Assembly: GCA_963813555.1 (NCBI GenBank)
Contig: CAWEZX010000010.1
Coordinates: 434,001 to 498,000 of the forward strand
Source: Roseiarcus sp963813555
GTDB lineage: Bacteria; Pseudomonadota; Alphaproteobacteria; Rhizobiales; Beijerinckiaceae
DNA length: 64,000 nt
Direction: 5' to 3'
Position 1 is the first letter of the stretch. Each line of letters opens with the position of its first letter. The notes beneath the pieces are model-generated. The model ran no database searches, was not told where the DNA came from, and worked only from the letters and a program-made list of their open reading frames with translations. Positions 19,032-28,893 of this stretch are shown here, piece by piece. Position numbers and translations under genes: made by a program.

Positions 19032-20090
19032 TCATTGCGATGCAACCAGCGGCGGCTTCGGGATCGTATCGCACCGCTCAAGCACCATCGGCGACTTCTC
19101 GGGTTCCGAGCCTCTCGCGATCCGGAGCAGCCCGTTATCCAGATCGCCCAGGCTGTGCAGGGCGATTGGAGCGCCTTGAAAGACCCGGAAGCGGACGCTG
19201 ACGACGCGCGGATTGCAAGGGGACAAGGGGATGGTGTGCAGCATGATGAGCCGGCCGTAGGCAAGGACTTCGCCGAATTCGTAAACGCGCTCTATTCCCA
19301 ATCCCTGGACGTTGCGATCCCGGTTTGGAGGGTCGACCGAATAGTATCCCGTCACCATAGAGGGATCGAAGGCGTAGACGCGACGGATGCGCCGATCGGA
19401 ATAAGCCGCGAGCTGAGCCAGCCCGCCGCCTAGCGAGTGGCCGACGGCGATGATCTCCGTCGTGCCCTCGTGGTAGCACTTGTCGCGTTCGATATGGCCG
19501 ATGAAATCGCCGACGTGGTCGCGGACCTGCTCGTACTGATCGTAGATGGGAAAAGCCCGCAAGATCCAGTGGAAGTTGGATTCCCAATCTCCCTTGTTGC
19601 CGCCGACGGTCCCGCGAAAGGCGATGACAGCTTCGGAACATCGGGCGCCCTTGCGCGCCCAGATTTGAACCCCCAAGCCCCCCGAGACAGGCTCGTTTTG
19701 CCCAGCCATCCGCACTCCGCATTCGTCCGGTCCATCGCAGCTCCAGACATAGCGCCACTCATCGAGCCAGCGGGCCGCGCGTTCGTCGTCGGCGCGTGCG
19801 TCGCAATCCTTCGGGTTGTCCGCGGCGCATGCCGTGGCGCGCGGGGCGGTCCTGCGAGTCACATAGACCCGAGGATCGTATGATTGCTCCGCAAGCAGGG
19901 CGTAGGGCAGCACGCGAGCGGCGACCGGCCCCGCCTTCTGCCTCTCCGCGTAGTTGTCCTCGCCCTCGGTCCGTTGGATGACCTGGTCAGGCTCCTGGTC
20001 GAGGTGGAGGCCTGCGCAACCCGAAAGGAGAGGCAAGGCGATCGCTGCGGCGATCGCCTTGACGGTCCGAGCGCATGCGATCGCTTCCAT
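19032..20090 (-). CDS. Lipoprotein lipase of the class 3 type
   Basis: 352 residues. The N-terminus IAAAIALPLLSGCAGLHLDQ is a lipoprotein signal with lipobox LSGC, so the protein should be anchored to a membrane on the periplasmic side. The alpha/beta-hydrolase part shows CSEAVIAFRGTVGG (lipase class 3 oxyanion region) and the nucleophile elbow VGHSLGGGLAQLAAY (Ser near residue 218), with HTIPLSPCNPRVVS later. Substrate unknown; esters of lipids are likely from the family. It stands alone: IS630 B1 is downstream and a 370-base gap lies upstream. Confidence 0.85.
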   Translation of the reverse strand: MEAIACARTVKAIAAAIALPLLSGCAGLHLDQEPDQVIQRTEGEDNYAERQKAGPVAARVLPYALLAEQSYDPRVYVTRRTAPRATACAADNPKDCDARADDERAARWLDEWRYVWSCDGPDECGVRMAGQNEPVSGGLGVQIWARKGARCSEAVIAFRGTVGGNKGDWESNFHWILRAFPIYDQYEQVRDHVGDFIGHIERDKCYHEGTTEIIAVGHSLGGGLAQLAAYSDRRIRRVYAFDPSMVTGYYSVDPPNRDRNVQGLGIERVYEFGEVLAYGRLIMLHTIPLSPCNPRVVSVRFRVFQGAPIALHSLGDLDNGLLRIARGSEPEKSPMVLERCDTIPKPPLVASQ

Positions 20091-20464
20091 GCAAGCCCCG
20101 AGCGAGATTCGCGCCTAGAGCCCATGCTCGGCATCGAAGACGCAGCGCGTCAAGGCTTTCGGGCGATCTCCGCGCTATGCGCGGCCTGACCGTCCAATTC
20201 TGAGGACTAGCTAGCGCTCCGGGTCGAACCGCGCAAATCAGGCCGTGTGGCGTCGTACCAAGCCCAGGTTGTATCCGGCGGAGCGGCATCGCCTCACCGA
20301 ACTCCCCCGATTTGGGATGTCCACGAACCTCGACAAGGCTGTTAGGATTTGGAGTTGGCTGGAATAAGACCGAACGCGATCCGCGCCTCCACCGTCCTTG
20401 TCGGAGATCCGGGGATGCAACTTGACTGATGTATTCATCAGCAGACAGCGGGGAACTACGGAAG
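20091..20464. other. Intergenic region between divergent genes
   Basis: 374 bases between the leftward lipase and the rightward Tat protein. Promoters for both should be here, but no strong consensus elements stand out, and no convincing open frame or repeat was seen. Confidence 0.4.
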
Positions 20465-20923
20465 ATGGGTTCGCTTATCGTCCCGCGGCGTCGATTCCTC
20501 CAAGGCGTTGCCTCGCTCGCAGTTTGTGCGCCGGCGGTCGTGCGTGCGCCGAGCCTTATGGCGGTCAGCGCGAGATTTTGCGGTTCCGCCCCGTCGGTTC
20601 CTTCGTGGGCGCCACAGGACGCGCTCGCCTTTCTGCAGCACGAAATGGAGCGCCGATTCGCCGAAACGCTATTCGGCGCCGATTGTCTTGCAGCGGAGCC
20701 TGAAAACATCGTCCCAGCCTGGAGCCGGTTCGTCGCAGAAGCCAAGATCACAGCATTGTGGGAGCTCAGGACTTGGTTCGGGCCTCGAGGGTCGCCGCCC
20801 AAACCGTTCGAAGAGCTGCCCGCCGAAGTACGGGACGGTCTTTTTTCGATGCTTGGAGCCTCTCTTGGCGCTACTGCGCGCGGCGCGCGGTTTCCCGGCC
20901 TTGCAATGCGCAAAAGCGTTTAG
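20465..20923 (+). CDS. Tat-exported protein, unknown function
   Basis: About 152 residues. The N-terminus VPRRRFLQGVASLAVCAPAV is a twin-arginine signal (consensus RRxFL) followed by a hydrophobic stretch, so it is probably exported folded. The mature part (SWAPQDALAFLQHEMERRFAETLFG ... EIRTWFG-like helices) matches nothing I recognise. The ATG at 20465 has a purine-rich site just upstream and starts close to the Tat motif; an ATG at 20429 is also possible. It ends about 45 bases before the riboswitch, whose gene set is unrelated. Confidence 0.55.
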   Translation: MGSLIVPRRRFLQGVASLAVCAPAVVRAPSLMAVSARFCGSAPSVPSWAPQDALAFLQHEMERRFAETLFGADCLAAEPENIVPAWSRFVAEAKITALWELRTWFGPRGSPPKPFEELPAEVRDGLFSMLGASLGATARGARFPGLAMRKSV

Positions 20924-20968
20924 CGATCCATTTGACAACCCCTCTCGAAGCTGGAACATGGTCCGTGC

Positions 20969-21142
20969 ACGGTCCCTCGATCTTGCCAGAGGGTGAAAAG
21001 GGAACACGGTAGGCCTTTCCGCCGATCCGTGGCCGCCCCCGCGACTGTAACCGGCGTGCCGACGCTTTTCTCGCCACTGGACTTTTGCAGGTCCGGGAAG
21101 GCGGCGTCGGCGATACGCCGCAAGCCAGGAGACCTGCCGTGC
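20969..21142 (+). promoter_or_regulatory. Cobalamin riboswitch
   Basis: The B12 box AGCCAGGAGACCTGCC is exact at 21123-21138. Other conserved blocks of the class-I cobalamin aptamer are present in order: GGGAACACGGT at 21000, GCCCCCGCGACTGTAA at 21035-21050, CCACTGG at 21074 and GGGAAGGCGG at 21095. The aptamer lies about 50 bases before a short open frame and 115 before DUF1636-cobW-cobN. A GC-rich inverted stretch (GGCTGCC/GGGCGGCC, 21160-21180) just before a strong AAGGAG site may be the switch that hides the ribosome site. Adenosylcobalamin should repress the operon. Confidence 0.95.
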
Positions 21143-21189
21143 GCCGAGGAATTCCGCAAGGCTGCCGGAGGGGCGGCCAAGGAGCGCTC

Positions 21190-21249
21190 ATGACCACCCG
21201 ACAGACTTCCGATTTGGCGCCGAACCCATTGCTTGCCCACCGGGATTGA
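21190..21249 (+). CDS. 19-residue leader-like open frame after the riboswitch
   Basis: ATG at 21190 follows AAGGAG with a 6-base gap, the best ribosome site of this operon. It encodes MTTRQTSDLAPNPLLAHRD and stops at 21249, 8 bases before the DUF1636 start. It may be a leader peptide whose translation is the step controlled by the riboswitch and couples to DUF1636, or the stub of a deleted gene such as cbtB. Not recognised as a known peptide. Confidence 0.35.
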   Translation: MTTRQTSDLAPNPLLAHRD

Positions 21250-21257
21250 CGGGGCCC

Positions 21258-21644
21258 ATGAACGCCCACAGCGGCCCTTCGGCCTCCGCGACGCTCCTCG
21301 TCTGCGTCACCTGCAAGTCTGAGACGGCCCCAATGGGCCCCGGGCTGTTCGAAGCGCTTGGCGAGCGTCTTAAGTCTGAGCCCGATATCGCGCTCAAGGC
21401 CGTCGAATGCCTCTCCGTTTGCAAGCGCCCGTGCACGGTCGCGCTCGCCGCGCCTGGCAAATGGACTTATGTCGTCGGCGACTTGACGCGCAACTCGCAT
21501 CTCGAGGACATCGTCATAGCCACGCGCCGCTATGCGGCCTCGGCCGACGGCATTGTTCCCTGGCGCGAGCGGCCGCTCTCCTTTCGCAAGGGCGTCGTCT
21601 CGCGCACGCCGCCGCTCGCCCTCGCCGAAACTCAGCTTTCTTAA
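21258..21644 (+). CDS. DUF1636 metal-binding protein of the cobalamin operon
   Basis: 128 residues. The family is thioredoxin/ferredoxin-like with clustered Cys: here C16-x2-C19 (LVCVTCKSE) and C51, C55, C59 (CLSVCKRPC), which could hold an Fe-S cluster or bind cobalt or zinc. Genes of this family typically sit beside cobW under cobalamin riboswitches, as here, which suggests help with cobalt supply or chaperoning before CobN; the exact role is not established. I chose the ATG at 21258 over a TTG at 21246. cobW starts 16 bases after its stop. Confidence 0.8.
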   Translation: MNAHSGPSASATLLVCVTCKSETAPMGPGLFEALGERLKSEPDIALKAVECLSVCKRPCTVALAAPGKWTYVVGDLTRNSHLEDIVIATRRYAASADGIVPWRERPLSFRKGVVSRTPPLALAETQLS

Positions 21645-21660
21645 GAAGATTGGCTCCCAG

Positions 21661-22689
21661 ATGATCGCCAAGACGCCAGTCACCATCGTCACCGGCTTTC
21701 TCGGCGCCGGCAAGACGACCTTGATCCGCCATCTTATGGCGAACGCCGGCGGGCGGCGGCTCGCTCTCATCATCAATGAATTCGGCGACGTCGGAATTGA
21801 CGGCGATCTTATCAAGAGCTGCTCTGACGCGGCCTGCCCAGAGGATGCGATCATCGAGCTTGCCAACGGTTGCATCTGCTGCACCGTCGCCGACGATTTC
21901 GCCCCGGCGCTGACCACACTCATCGCGCGCGAGCCGAAGCCTGATCATATCATCGTCGAAACCTCAGGCCTCGCCTTGCCCAAGCCGCTCATCAAGGCCT
22001 TCGACTGGCCAGAGTTGCGCGCCAGGCTCACGGTTGACGGCGTCGTCGCAGTGGTCGACGCCGCCGCCGTCGCCGAGGGGCGTTTCGCCGACGATCCCGC
22101 GCGCGTCGCCGAGCAGCGTCTGGCCGACCCGTCGCTTGACCACGATAACCCGCTTGAAGAGGTCTACGAGGATCAGCTTATGAGCGCCGATCTCGTGGTG
22201 CTCAACAAGGCCGATCTCGTCGACAAGGGCCAGCTCGACGCCCTCAAGGAGCAAATCGTCGCAGCCTTGCCGCGGGCGGTGAAGATCGCGCCCGCGCGCG
22301 ACGGCGCGATCGGCGCTGACGTCCTGCTCGGCATCAGCGCGGCCGCCGAGGACGATCTGAGCACGCGTCCCTCGCATCATGACGCGGAAGGCGAGCATGA
22401 CCACGACGATTTCGACACGTTCGTCGTTACAATTCCTTCGGTCCACGATCCCGATGCGTTGATCGATCGCCTGGTCGCTGCGACGAGCGCGTACGACATC
22501 TTGCGCGTCAAGGGCTTTGTGGAGGTGGCCGGCAAGCCGATGCGGATGCTGGTGCAAGGCGTGGGGCGGCGGTTCCGGCGCGACTTCGACCGGCCCTGGG
22601 GTGTGGGGGAGCCGCGGCTGAGCCGTCTCGTCGTGATCGGTGAGCGAGGCGTCGACCGCGAGGCCGTCGCCTCAGCGCTCGAGGTCTGA
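21661..22689 (+). CDS. cobW: Cobalamin operon GTPase CobW
   Basis: 342 residues, COG0523 G3E GTPase, proposed to deliver cobalt to the CobNST chelatase. P-loop GFLGAGKTT at residues 12-20; metal-binding CICC motif at 71-74 (ELANGCICCTVADDF); ETSGLALPKP, the NKADL guanine-specificity motif, and a His/Asp-rich loop (HHDAEGEHDHDDFD) typical of metal-handling members. The C-terminal CobW_C domain contains ILRVKGFVEVAGKPM and VGRRF. Start ATG at 21661, right after DUF1636. The gene is controlled by the riboswitch; a palindromic repeat separates it from cobN. Confidence 0.94.
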   Translation: MIAKTPVTIVTGFLGAGKTTLIRHLMANAGGRRLALIINEFGDVGIDGDLIKSCSDAACPEDAIIELANGCICCTVADDFAPALTTLIAREPKPDHIIVETSGLALPKPLIKAFDWPELRARLTVDGVVAVVDAAAVAEGRFADDPARVAEQRLADPSLDHDNPLEEVYEDQLMSADLVVLNKADLVDKGQLDALKEQIVAALPRAVKIAPARDGAIGADVLLGISAAAEDDLSTRPSHHDAEGEHDHDDFDTFVVTIPSVHDPDALIDRLVAATSAYDILRVKGFVEVAGKPMRMLVQGVGRRFRRDFDRPWGVGEPRLSRLVVIGERGVDREAVASALEV

Positions 22690-22726
22690 GGCGACCGGAA
22701 TGGCGAGCTTGACGATGGGCCCCAAC

Positions 22727-22817
22727 CGTCATCGCGAGGAGCGAAGCGACGCGGCGATCCAGAAGAACGCAGGCCGCCCCGCGTTCTCTGGATTGCTTCG
22801 CTCCGCTCGCAATGACG
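22727..22817. repeat. 91-bp intergenic inverted repeat
   Basis: Arms starting CGTCATCGCGAG and ending CTCGCAATGACG pair over some 30 bases (including AGCGAAGC/GCTTCGCT and GATCCAG/CTGGATT) around a GC-rich centre. This matches the dispersed intergenic palindromes common in Hyphomicrobiales genomes. It lies between cobW and cobN and could form a strong hairpin in their shared transcript. Confidence 0.75.
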
Positions 22818-22869
22818 GCAGTGACGCCGATCCGTCGAAACGCATTCTCTCAGCCTAGGTCGAGACGTC

Positions 22870-25800
22870 ATGCACGTCCCCCGCATCGAAACAAGGACGC
22901 TCGACGAGACAGTCGAAGCGCTCGACCTGGGTCAGACGCCGGCGGACATCGTGTTCCTGTCTTTCTCTGACAGCGACCTCAATGCGTGGGCGCGCGCCTA
23001 TGACGCCTTTCCGGAGCCGAAGCCGACGCTCAGGATCGCTTCGCTCGCGGCGTTGCGCCATCCGTTCTCAGTCGACCTCTATCTGGAGAGGGTGTGCGCT
23101 CGCGCCAAGCTGGTGGTCGTGCGCGTGCTCGGCGGGGCGGACTATTGGCGCTATGGGGTGGACGAACTCAAGGCGCTGGCTCGCCGGAGTGACCTCCAAT
23201 TGGCGCTGCTGCCTGGAGATAGGCGGCGCGACGCGCGCCTCGACGAGGCCTCGACACTTGACGGCGGCGCAGTCCTGCGGATCTGGCGATATTTCGACGA
23301 GGGCGGCCCCGACAATATGGCGGCCTGCCTTGCGTTTCTTGCATCCGAGATCGGCGCCACGACTCCCGCTCCGCCGCCGGTTTCGGTCAGCGCCTTCGGC
23401 CGTTTTAACGGCGGCTGTTTCGAGGCGGGGCCGGACGCGGCGCGCGCGCTCATCGTCCTCTATCGCTCGATTTATCTAGCCAACGACGTTGAGCCGATTG
23501 AAGCGCTTGCTCGCGCGCTTCATAAGAAGGAATTGACGACGACCAGTGTCTTCGTCACCAGCCTCAAGGACGAAGCCGCGCTTTCGCCGCTGCGCGCCTT
23601 TCTCGCCGGACGGTCTTTTGACGTCGTCCTCAACGCCACCGCCTTCTCCGCCCGTCTGGACGCAGAAGAGGGAACGGCGCTCGACGCGCTCGATGCGCCG
23701 ATCATGCAGGTCGTGCTGGCTGGTGTAGGGCTTGACGCTTGGCGCGCTTCTTGCCGTGGGCTGGGACCTTCGGATCTGGCGATGCATGTCGCCTTGCCCG
23801 AGATCGACGGGCGAATTTTAAGCCGAGCCATCTCCTTCAAGGCCGCGAGTTCGCGCGACGCGCAGACCGAATTCGCCGCTTTGGCGCATCGGCCGCTTGC
23901 CGACCGCGTCGACTTCGCCGCCGAGCTCGCTCGCCGCTGGGCGGGCCTCCGGCGCAAAGCGCCGTCGGACAAGCGCCTAGCTTGCGTGCTGCCGGATTAT
24001 CCGGCGCGCGGCGGGCGGACCGGCTATGCAGTCGGCCTCGACACCCCGGCAAGCGCCATCACGATCGCAGAGGCCTTAACCGCCGCTGGCTACGATGTGG
24101 CTGCCCGGCCGGACGCGCCGTCGCTTATCGCCGCTCTCGCCGAAGGGCCGCTGGAGGCGACGTTGACGCTCGCCGAGTACGAGGCCGAGCTTGCTTCGAC
24201 CCCGGCGGACTTCCGGCAACCCTTGTTCGCCGCGTGGGGTGAGCCCGCCGACGATCGCGACGTGATCGACGGGGCGTTCCGATTTCGCTTCATGCGGCTC
24301 GGCAAGCTCATCGTCGCGGTTCAGCCTGACCGCGGCGACGCGTCCTCGCGCAAGGGCGACTATCACGATCTGAACCTGCCGCCGCGCCACGCCTATGTCG
24401 CGTTCTACTTCTGGCTCACCGGCAAGGAGAAAGTCGACGCGATCATTCAGCTCGGCGCGCACGGCACGCTGGAATGGCTGCCGGGCAAAGCGGTCGCGCT
24501 GAGCGAGAGCTGCGCGCCCGAAGTTCTGCTCGGCCCGACGCCGGTCATCTACCCATTCATCGTCAACAATCCCGGCGAAGCGGCGCAGGCCAAACGCCGC
24601 ATCAGCGCAGTCACAATCGGCCATCTGACCCCGCCGTTGATCGCCGCCGGGTCGTACGGCGCAACGCTTGAGCTCGAGGGGTTGTTCGACGAATTCGCCG
24701 AGGCGCAGGCGCTCGATCCACGCCGGGCGCGCGCCATTGCGACGCTTATCCTGGAGCGGGGGCGGGAGAGCGGGCTGCTCAAGGAATGCGCTGCCGACGG
24801 CAAGCCGCCCGAAGAGGCGCTCATCGCCCTCGACGCCTGGCTCTGCGACCTCAAGGAGATGCGCGTCGGCGATGGCCTGCATGTGTTCGGGCGGTCGCCT
24901 GACAGCGCCGACGGCTTCGCCGCTGGGCTCGATCTCGATGCCGCGGCCAGCGACACGCTGAGGGAGCGTGTGGCAGCCTCAGGCGTCGCTGAATCGCTCG
25001 GGCTGTTGCGCGCGCTCGGCGGACGCTTCGTGTCGCCCGGGCCGGCTGGCGCGCCGGCGCGCGGCCGTCTCGACGTTCTGCCGACCGGGCGCAATCTCTA
25101 CGCCATCGATCCGCGATCGGCCCCGAACTCGCAACGCCTGGGAGATCGGACGGCGTGCGGCCGAGGAGATTGTCAAGCGCTACGCGCAGGACCATGGCGA
25201 ATGGCCGAAGCGCATCGTGCTGGACTTATGGGGATCGGCGACCATGCGCACCGGTGGCGATAATCTCGCGCAGGCCTTTGCGCTCATCGGTTGCCGGCCG
25301 ACCTGGGATTCGGCGTCGAACTCGCGTCTGCGGCTTCGAAGTGTTACCGCTGGCGATGCTGGGTCGGCCGCGGGTCGACGTCACGTTGCGCATTTCCGGC
25401 CTGTTCCGCGACGTCTTTCCGAGCCAGATCGCGTTGTTCGCCGTAGCGGTTCGCGCCGTCGCCGCGCTCGAAGAGAGCGCTGACGACAATTCGCTCGCCG
25501 GTCTAAAGGGCGAGAGTCTGGCGCGAATATTCGGGGCGGCGCCCGGCGCTTACGGCGTCGGGCTCGGCGCGCGCATCGCCCGGGGCGAGTGGGCGGAGCG
25601 GTCTGAGTTGGCGGAGGCTTATCTTGCGGCGACTAGCCACGCTTATGATGGCGATGGAGGAGCACGGGAGGCGGCGGCGGAGTTTCGAACAAAGGTCGCC
25701 GGCGCCGAGGCTTTTGTTCACGCGCAGGACTTGCCGGGCCAGGACGCGCTCGACGCCGACGCTTTCGCCGAGCATGAAGGGGGGTTCGCCGCCGCCGCGG

Positions 25801-26220
25801 CGGAAGCGGGAGCGAATCCGGCACTCTATCATCTCGAACTCGACCACCGCCCACGCGCCGAAGATCCGTAGTCTCGCGCAGGAGGTCGCGCGCGCGCTTC
25901 GTGGACGCGCCGCCAATCCGCGCTGGCTTGCCGGCCAAATGCGTCACGGCCATCGCGGCGCGGCGGAAATCGCCCAGTCGCTCGACAATCTCTATTGTTT
26001 TGCCGCGCTGACCGACGCGGTCAGAAGCGCGCAATTCGACCTCATCTTCGACGCCACGCTCGGCGACGACGCCGTCCGCGCGTTTCTAGTCAACGCCAAT
26101 CGTCAGGCCGCGTGTCACATGGCGGGCGTGTTCGAGGAGGCGGCGAGACGCAGATTCTGGCTCTCGCGCCGCAATTCGAGCGCGCGCATTCTGGCCTCAG
26201 TGCTGCAGGAGGCAGCATGA
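22870..26220 (+). pseudogene. cobN: Cobaltochelatase large subunit CobN, three apparent frameshifts
   Basis: CobN with CobS and CobT inserts cobalt into hydrogenobyrinic acid a,c-diamide using ATP. The first frame runs to about 25135 and has DYHDLNLPPRHAYVAFYFWL, IQLGAHGTLEWLPGK and PFIVNNPGEAAQAKRR. Later frames continue with AWEIGRRAAEEIVKRYA, VLDLWGSATMRTGGDN, VCGFEVLPLAMLGRPRVDVT and RWLAGQMRHGHRGAAEIAQS. The frame is lost at 25135-25140, 25318-25323 and 25836-25841; each site reads GAACTC where GACTC restores the family sequence. Corrected length is about 1115 residues, a normal CobN. The breaks are probably sequencing errors. The stop overlaps cobG (ATGA). Confidence 0.92.
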
Positions 26221-27539
26221 GCGCGATCGCGCCGCGCCGAGAGGGCTCACGCCCGCCGCCGCCCTATCGGAAAGGCTGGTGTCCGGGAGCCTTGCGGCCG
26301 ATGGAGACCGGCGACGGATTGCTTGCGCGCGTGCGTGCGCCCAGAGGCCGCTTGTCGCTCGACCAGGCCGCCGCGTTGGCGGACGCCGCGATTCGCTGCG
26401 GCAACGGCGCAATTGGCCTTTCGGCTCGCGCCAATCTTCACCTGCGCGGCTTGAGCGAGCGGACGCTGCCCGACCTGCATATGCGCCTTGCCGAGTGCAA
26501 GCTCATCGACGCCAATCCCGAGATCGAGCGCCTGCGCAATATCGTCGTAAGTCCGCTGGACGACCTCGATCCTGAAGCATTGCTCGACCTCGGACTGAGT
26601 GTCGCCGCGCTGGAGACGCGGCTCAGGGAGGACAAACGTTTGCACGGATTGCCGGCGAAATTCAGTTTCGTCTTTGACGCGCAGGGGCGCCTCCCGCTCG
26701 GCGACGTCGACGCGGACATCCGCTTCGAGGCGTCGCGCGATGGGACGCTCACGGTGTTTCTCGCCGGCGACGATGCGCTGGCTGCGAAGTGTGGGCCTGG
26801 CGAGGCAGGCGATGTCGCTGCGCGGCTCGCCCAGGCGTTCCTCGCCCTTGCTGGCGCTGGCGAAGCGGCGCCGCGACGGACGCGCGCGCTGGTCGAGCGC
26901 ACAGGGGCAGAGGTGGTCTTCGCGGAGACCGGCTGTGAGACGAAGCCGCGCGCGCGCTCGCAACGGTGCGCTTCGCTGCGCGACATCCTCGGCGCCCAAG
27001 TGTTCGGTGCGGCAGTCGTCGTCGGCGCTGCGACGCCCTTCGGCGAAATCGGAGCCGGCCGGTTCATAGCGTTGATCGAGCGCGCGCGGGCGCTTGGCGC
27101 GAGCGGCCTCAGGCTCACGCCCTGGCGGGCCTTCCTGATCGCCGGCCTCGACTGGCGCGGCGCCGAGTCGCTGGTCGATTCAATGACCGAGCTCGGATTT
27201 ATCGCCGACGCGGACGACCCTCGGTTGCGCATCGCCGCCTGCCCGGGCGCGCCCGCATGCGCGCATGGCCGTCGGCCGGTGCGCAACGACGCTATGCGGT
27301 GGGCGGCGCTTTTGCCCAGGGGAGACGGCGTGGTTCTCCATGTCAGCGGCTGCGCCAAGGGATGCGCAAGGCCGGCTGCGACAGCGGCGACTCTCACCGC
27401 GACCGCGACGGGCTACGATCTCATTCTTGCCGGTAAAGCGAGCGGTCGGCCCGCGCGGCGCGGCCTTTCGAGCGCGGAGGGCGCTGAGCTTCTTGCCAGC
27501 GAAGGCGCTGGGATGTTCGAGCCCGAGAGGCCGTCGTGA
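26217..27539 (+). CDS. cobG: Precorrin-3B synthase CobG
   Basis: 440 residues. An iron-sulfur monooxygenase of the sulfite/nitrite-reductase fold that uses O2 to convert precorrin-3A to precorrin-3B, the mark of the aerobic pathway. The half-domain start is RKGWCPGALRPMETGDGLLARVR. The Fe-S ligands are Cys in AACPGAPACAHG (about residues 341-347) and VSGCAKGCARP (about 377-382). The ATG at 26217 overlaps the cobN stop; the end overlaps the cobH GTG. It is intact and is part of the tightly packed cobN-G-H-I-J run. Confidence 0.92.
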   Translation: MSAIAPRREGSRPPPPYRKGWCPGALRPMETGDGLLARVRAPRGRLSLDQAAALADAAIRCGNGAIGLSARANLHLRGLSERTLPDLHMRLAECKLIDANPEIERLRNIVVSPLDDLDPEALLDLGLSVAALETRLREDKRLHGLPAKFSFVFDAQGRLPLGDVDADIRFEASRDGTLTVFLAGDDALAAKCGPGEAGDVAARLAQAFLALAGAGEAAPRRTRALVERTGAEVVFAETGCETKPRARSQRCASLRDILGAQVFGAAVVVGAATPFGEIGAGRFIALIERARALGASGLRLTPWRAFLIAGLDWRGAESLVDSMTELGFIADADDPRLRIAACPGAPACAHGRRPVRNDAMRWAALLPRGDGVVLHVSGCAKGCARPAATAATLTATATGYDLILAGKASGRPARRGLSSAEGAELLASEGAGMFEPERPS

Positions 27540-28165
27540 AGTCGAATTACGGGTATGAAAAGGACGCAGTGGCGATCTATCGCCGGTCCTTTGCAATCAT
27601 TCGCAGCGAGGCCGATCTTGCGCGCTTCTCATCGCTCGAAGAACGGGTCGCAGTGCGGGTCATCCATGCATGCGGCATGGTGGAGACGGCGGACGACCTC
27701 GTCTTCTCCCGCGGCGCTGCGGAGGCGGCCCGCGAGGCGCTTCGAGCCGGAGCGCCGGTCTTTTGCGATGCGCGCATGGTCGCCGAAGGGGTCACGCGGA
27801 CGCGCCTGCCTGCGAACAATGACGTGATCTGCACCCTCAGCGATCCTTCTACGCCGGAACTCGCCTCAAAGCTCGGCACGACGCGCACGGCGGCGGCGAT
27901 CGAGCTCTGGATGCCGCGGCTCGCAGGCTCCCTCGTCGCCATCGGCAACGCGCCGACCGCCTTGTTTCGCCTGCTCGAAGGGATCTCCGCTGGCGGGCCG
28001 CTTCCCGCCGCGATCATCGGCATGCCGGTCGGGTTCGTTGGCGCCGCTGAATCGAAAGAGGCGTTGATCGAGAGCGGCTTGCCCTCCATCGCCATCCGCG
28101 GGCGCAAAGGCGGAAGCGCAATGGCGGCGGCGGCTGTCAACGCGCTGGCGAGCGACGTCGAATGA
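27536..28165 (+). CDS. cobH: Precorrin-8X methylmutase CobH
   Basis: 209 residues. Moves the C-11 methyl group to C-12, giving hydrogenobyrinic acid. The catalytic His is in VRVIHACGMVETADDL (about residue 43). Other family segments are GAPVFCDARMVAEGVTR, VAIGNAPTALF, and AAIIGMPVGFVGAAESKEAL. The GTG start at 27536 overlaps the cobG TGA (GTGA), and its own stop overlaps the cobI start (ATGA), so translation is coupled along the operon. It is intact. Confidence 0.94.
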   Translation: MKSNYGYEKDAVAIYRRSFAIIRSEADLARFSSLEERVAVRVIHACGMVETADDLVFSRGAAEAAREALRAGAPVFCDARMVAEGVTRTRLPANNDVICTLSDPSTPELASKLGTTRTAAAIELWMPRLAGSLVAIGNAPTALFRLLEGISAGGPLPAAIIGMPVGFVGAAESKEALIESGLPSIAIRGRKGGSAMAAAAVNALASDVE

Positions 28166-28893
28166 CGCCGTTCGGCCGCCTCTATGGCGTCGGGATCGGC
28201 CCCGGCGATCCGGATCTGCTCACGGTCAAGGCGACCAAAATTATCGCGTCGTCGCCCGTCGTCGCCTTTTTCGCCAAAGCGGGACGGCGCGGCAATGCGC
28301 GCGCGATCGTCGACTGCTGGCTCAAGCTCTCGCATGTCGAGCTGCCGCTTTATTACCCGATGACCGATGAAACTCATTTCGACGATCCGCCCTATCGTGA
28401 GGCGCTGGCGCGCTTCTATAAGGAGAGCACGATCGCGGTCGCAGCGCATCTCGAAGCCGGCCGGGACGTCGCGCTTTTGAGCGAGGGTGACCCGTTGCTC
28501 TACGGCTCGTTCATGCATCTGTTCATCCGCTTGCGTGACCGCTTCGATGTCACCGTCGTGCCGGGCGTGTCCAGCATCTGCGGCGCTTGGGGAGTCGCGG
28601 GCGCGCCAATGACGTGGGGCGATGACGCACTCGTCGTACTGCCCGCGACGCTGCCGCTGGACGAGCTCAAGCGTCGGCTTGCGCTCGCCGACGCCGCGGT
28701 GATCATGAAAATCGGCCGCAACCTCGCTCGCGCCCGAGAGGCGCTCATTGCGTCGGGCATGGCGGAGCGCGCCATCTATGTCGAGCGCGCGACAATGGCG
28801 GGCGAGGTCGTGACGCCTCTTTGTCAGAAGCAGGACGACGCCGCGCCCTATTTCTCGCTCATTCTCGCGCCGGGGAGGGGCCGCCGGCCATGA
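28162..28893 (+). CDS. cobI: Precorrin-2 C(20)-methyltransferase CobI
   Basis: 243 residues. SAM-dependent tetrapyrrole methylase that makes precorrin-3A. The N-terminal motif YGVGIGPGDPDLLTVKA and the SAM-pocket motif LLSEGDPLLYGSFMHLF are canonical, as are VPGVSSICGAWGVAGAPMTWG and VIMKIGRNLARAREAL. ATG at 28162 overlaps the cobH stop; the TGA at 28891-28893 overlaps the cobJ ATG. It is intact. Confidence 0.94.
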   Translation: MTPFGRLYGVGIGPGDPDLLTVKATKIIASSPVVAFFAKAGRRGNARAIVDCWLKLSHVELPLYYPMTDETHFDDPPYREALARFYKESTIAVAAHLEAGRDVALLSEGDPLLYGSFMHLFIRLRDRFDVTVVPGVSSICGAWGVAGAPMTWGDDALVVLPATLPLDELKRRLALADAAVIMKIGRNLARAREALIASGMAERAIYVERATMAGEVVTPLCQKQDDAAPYFSLILAPGRGRRP

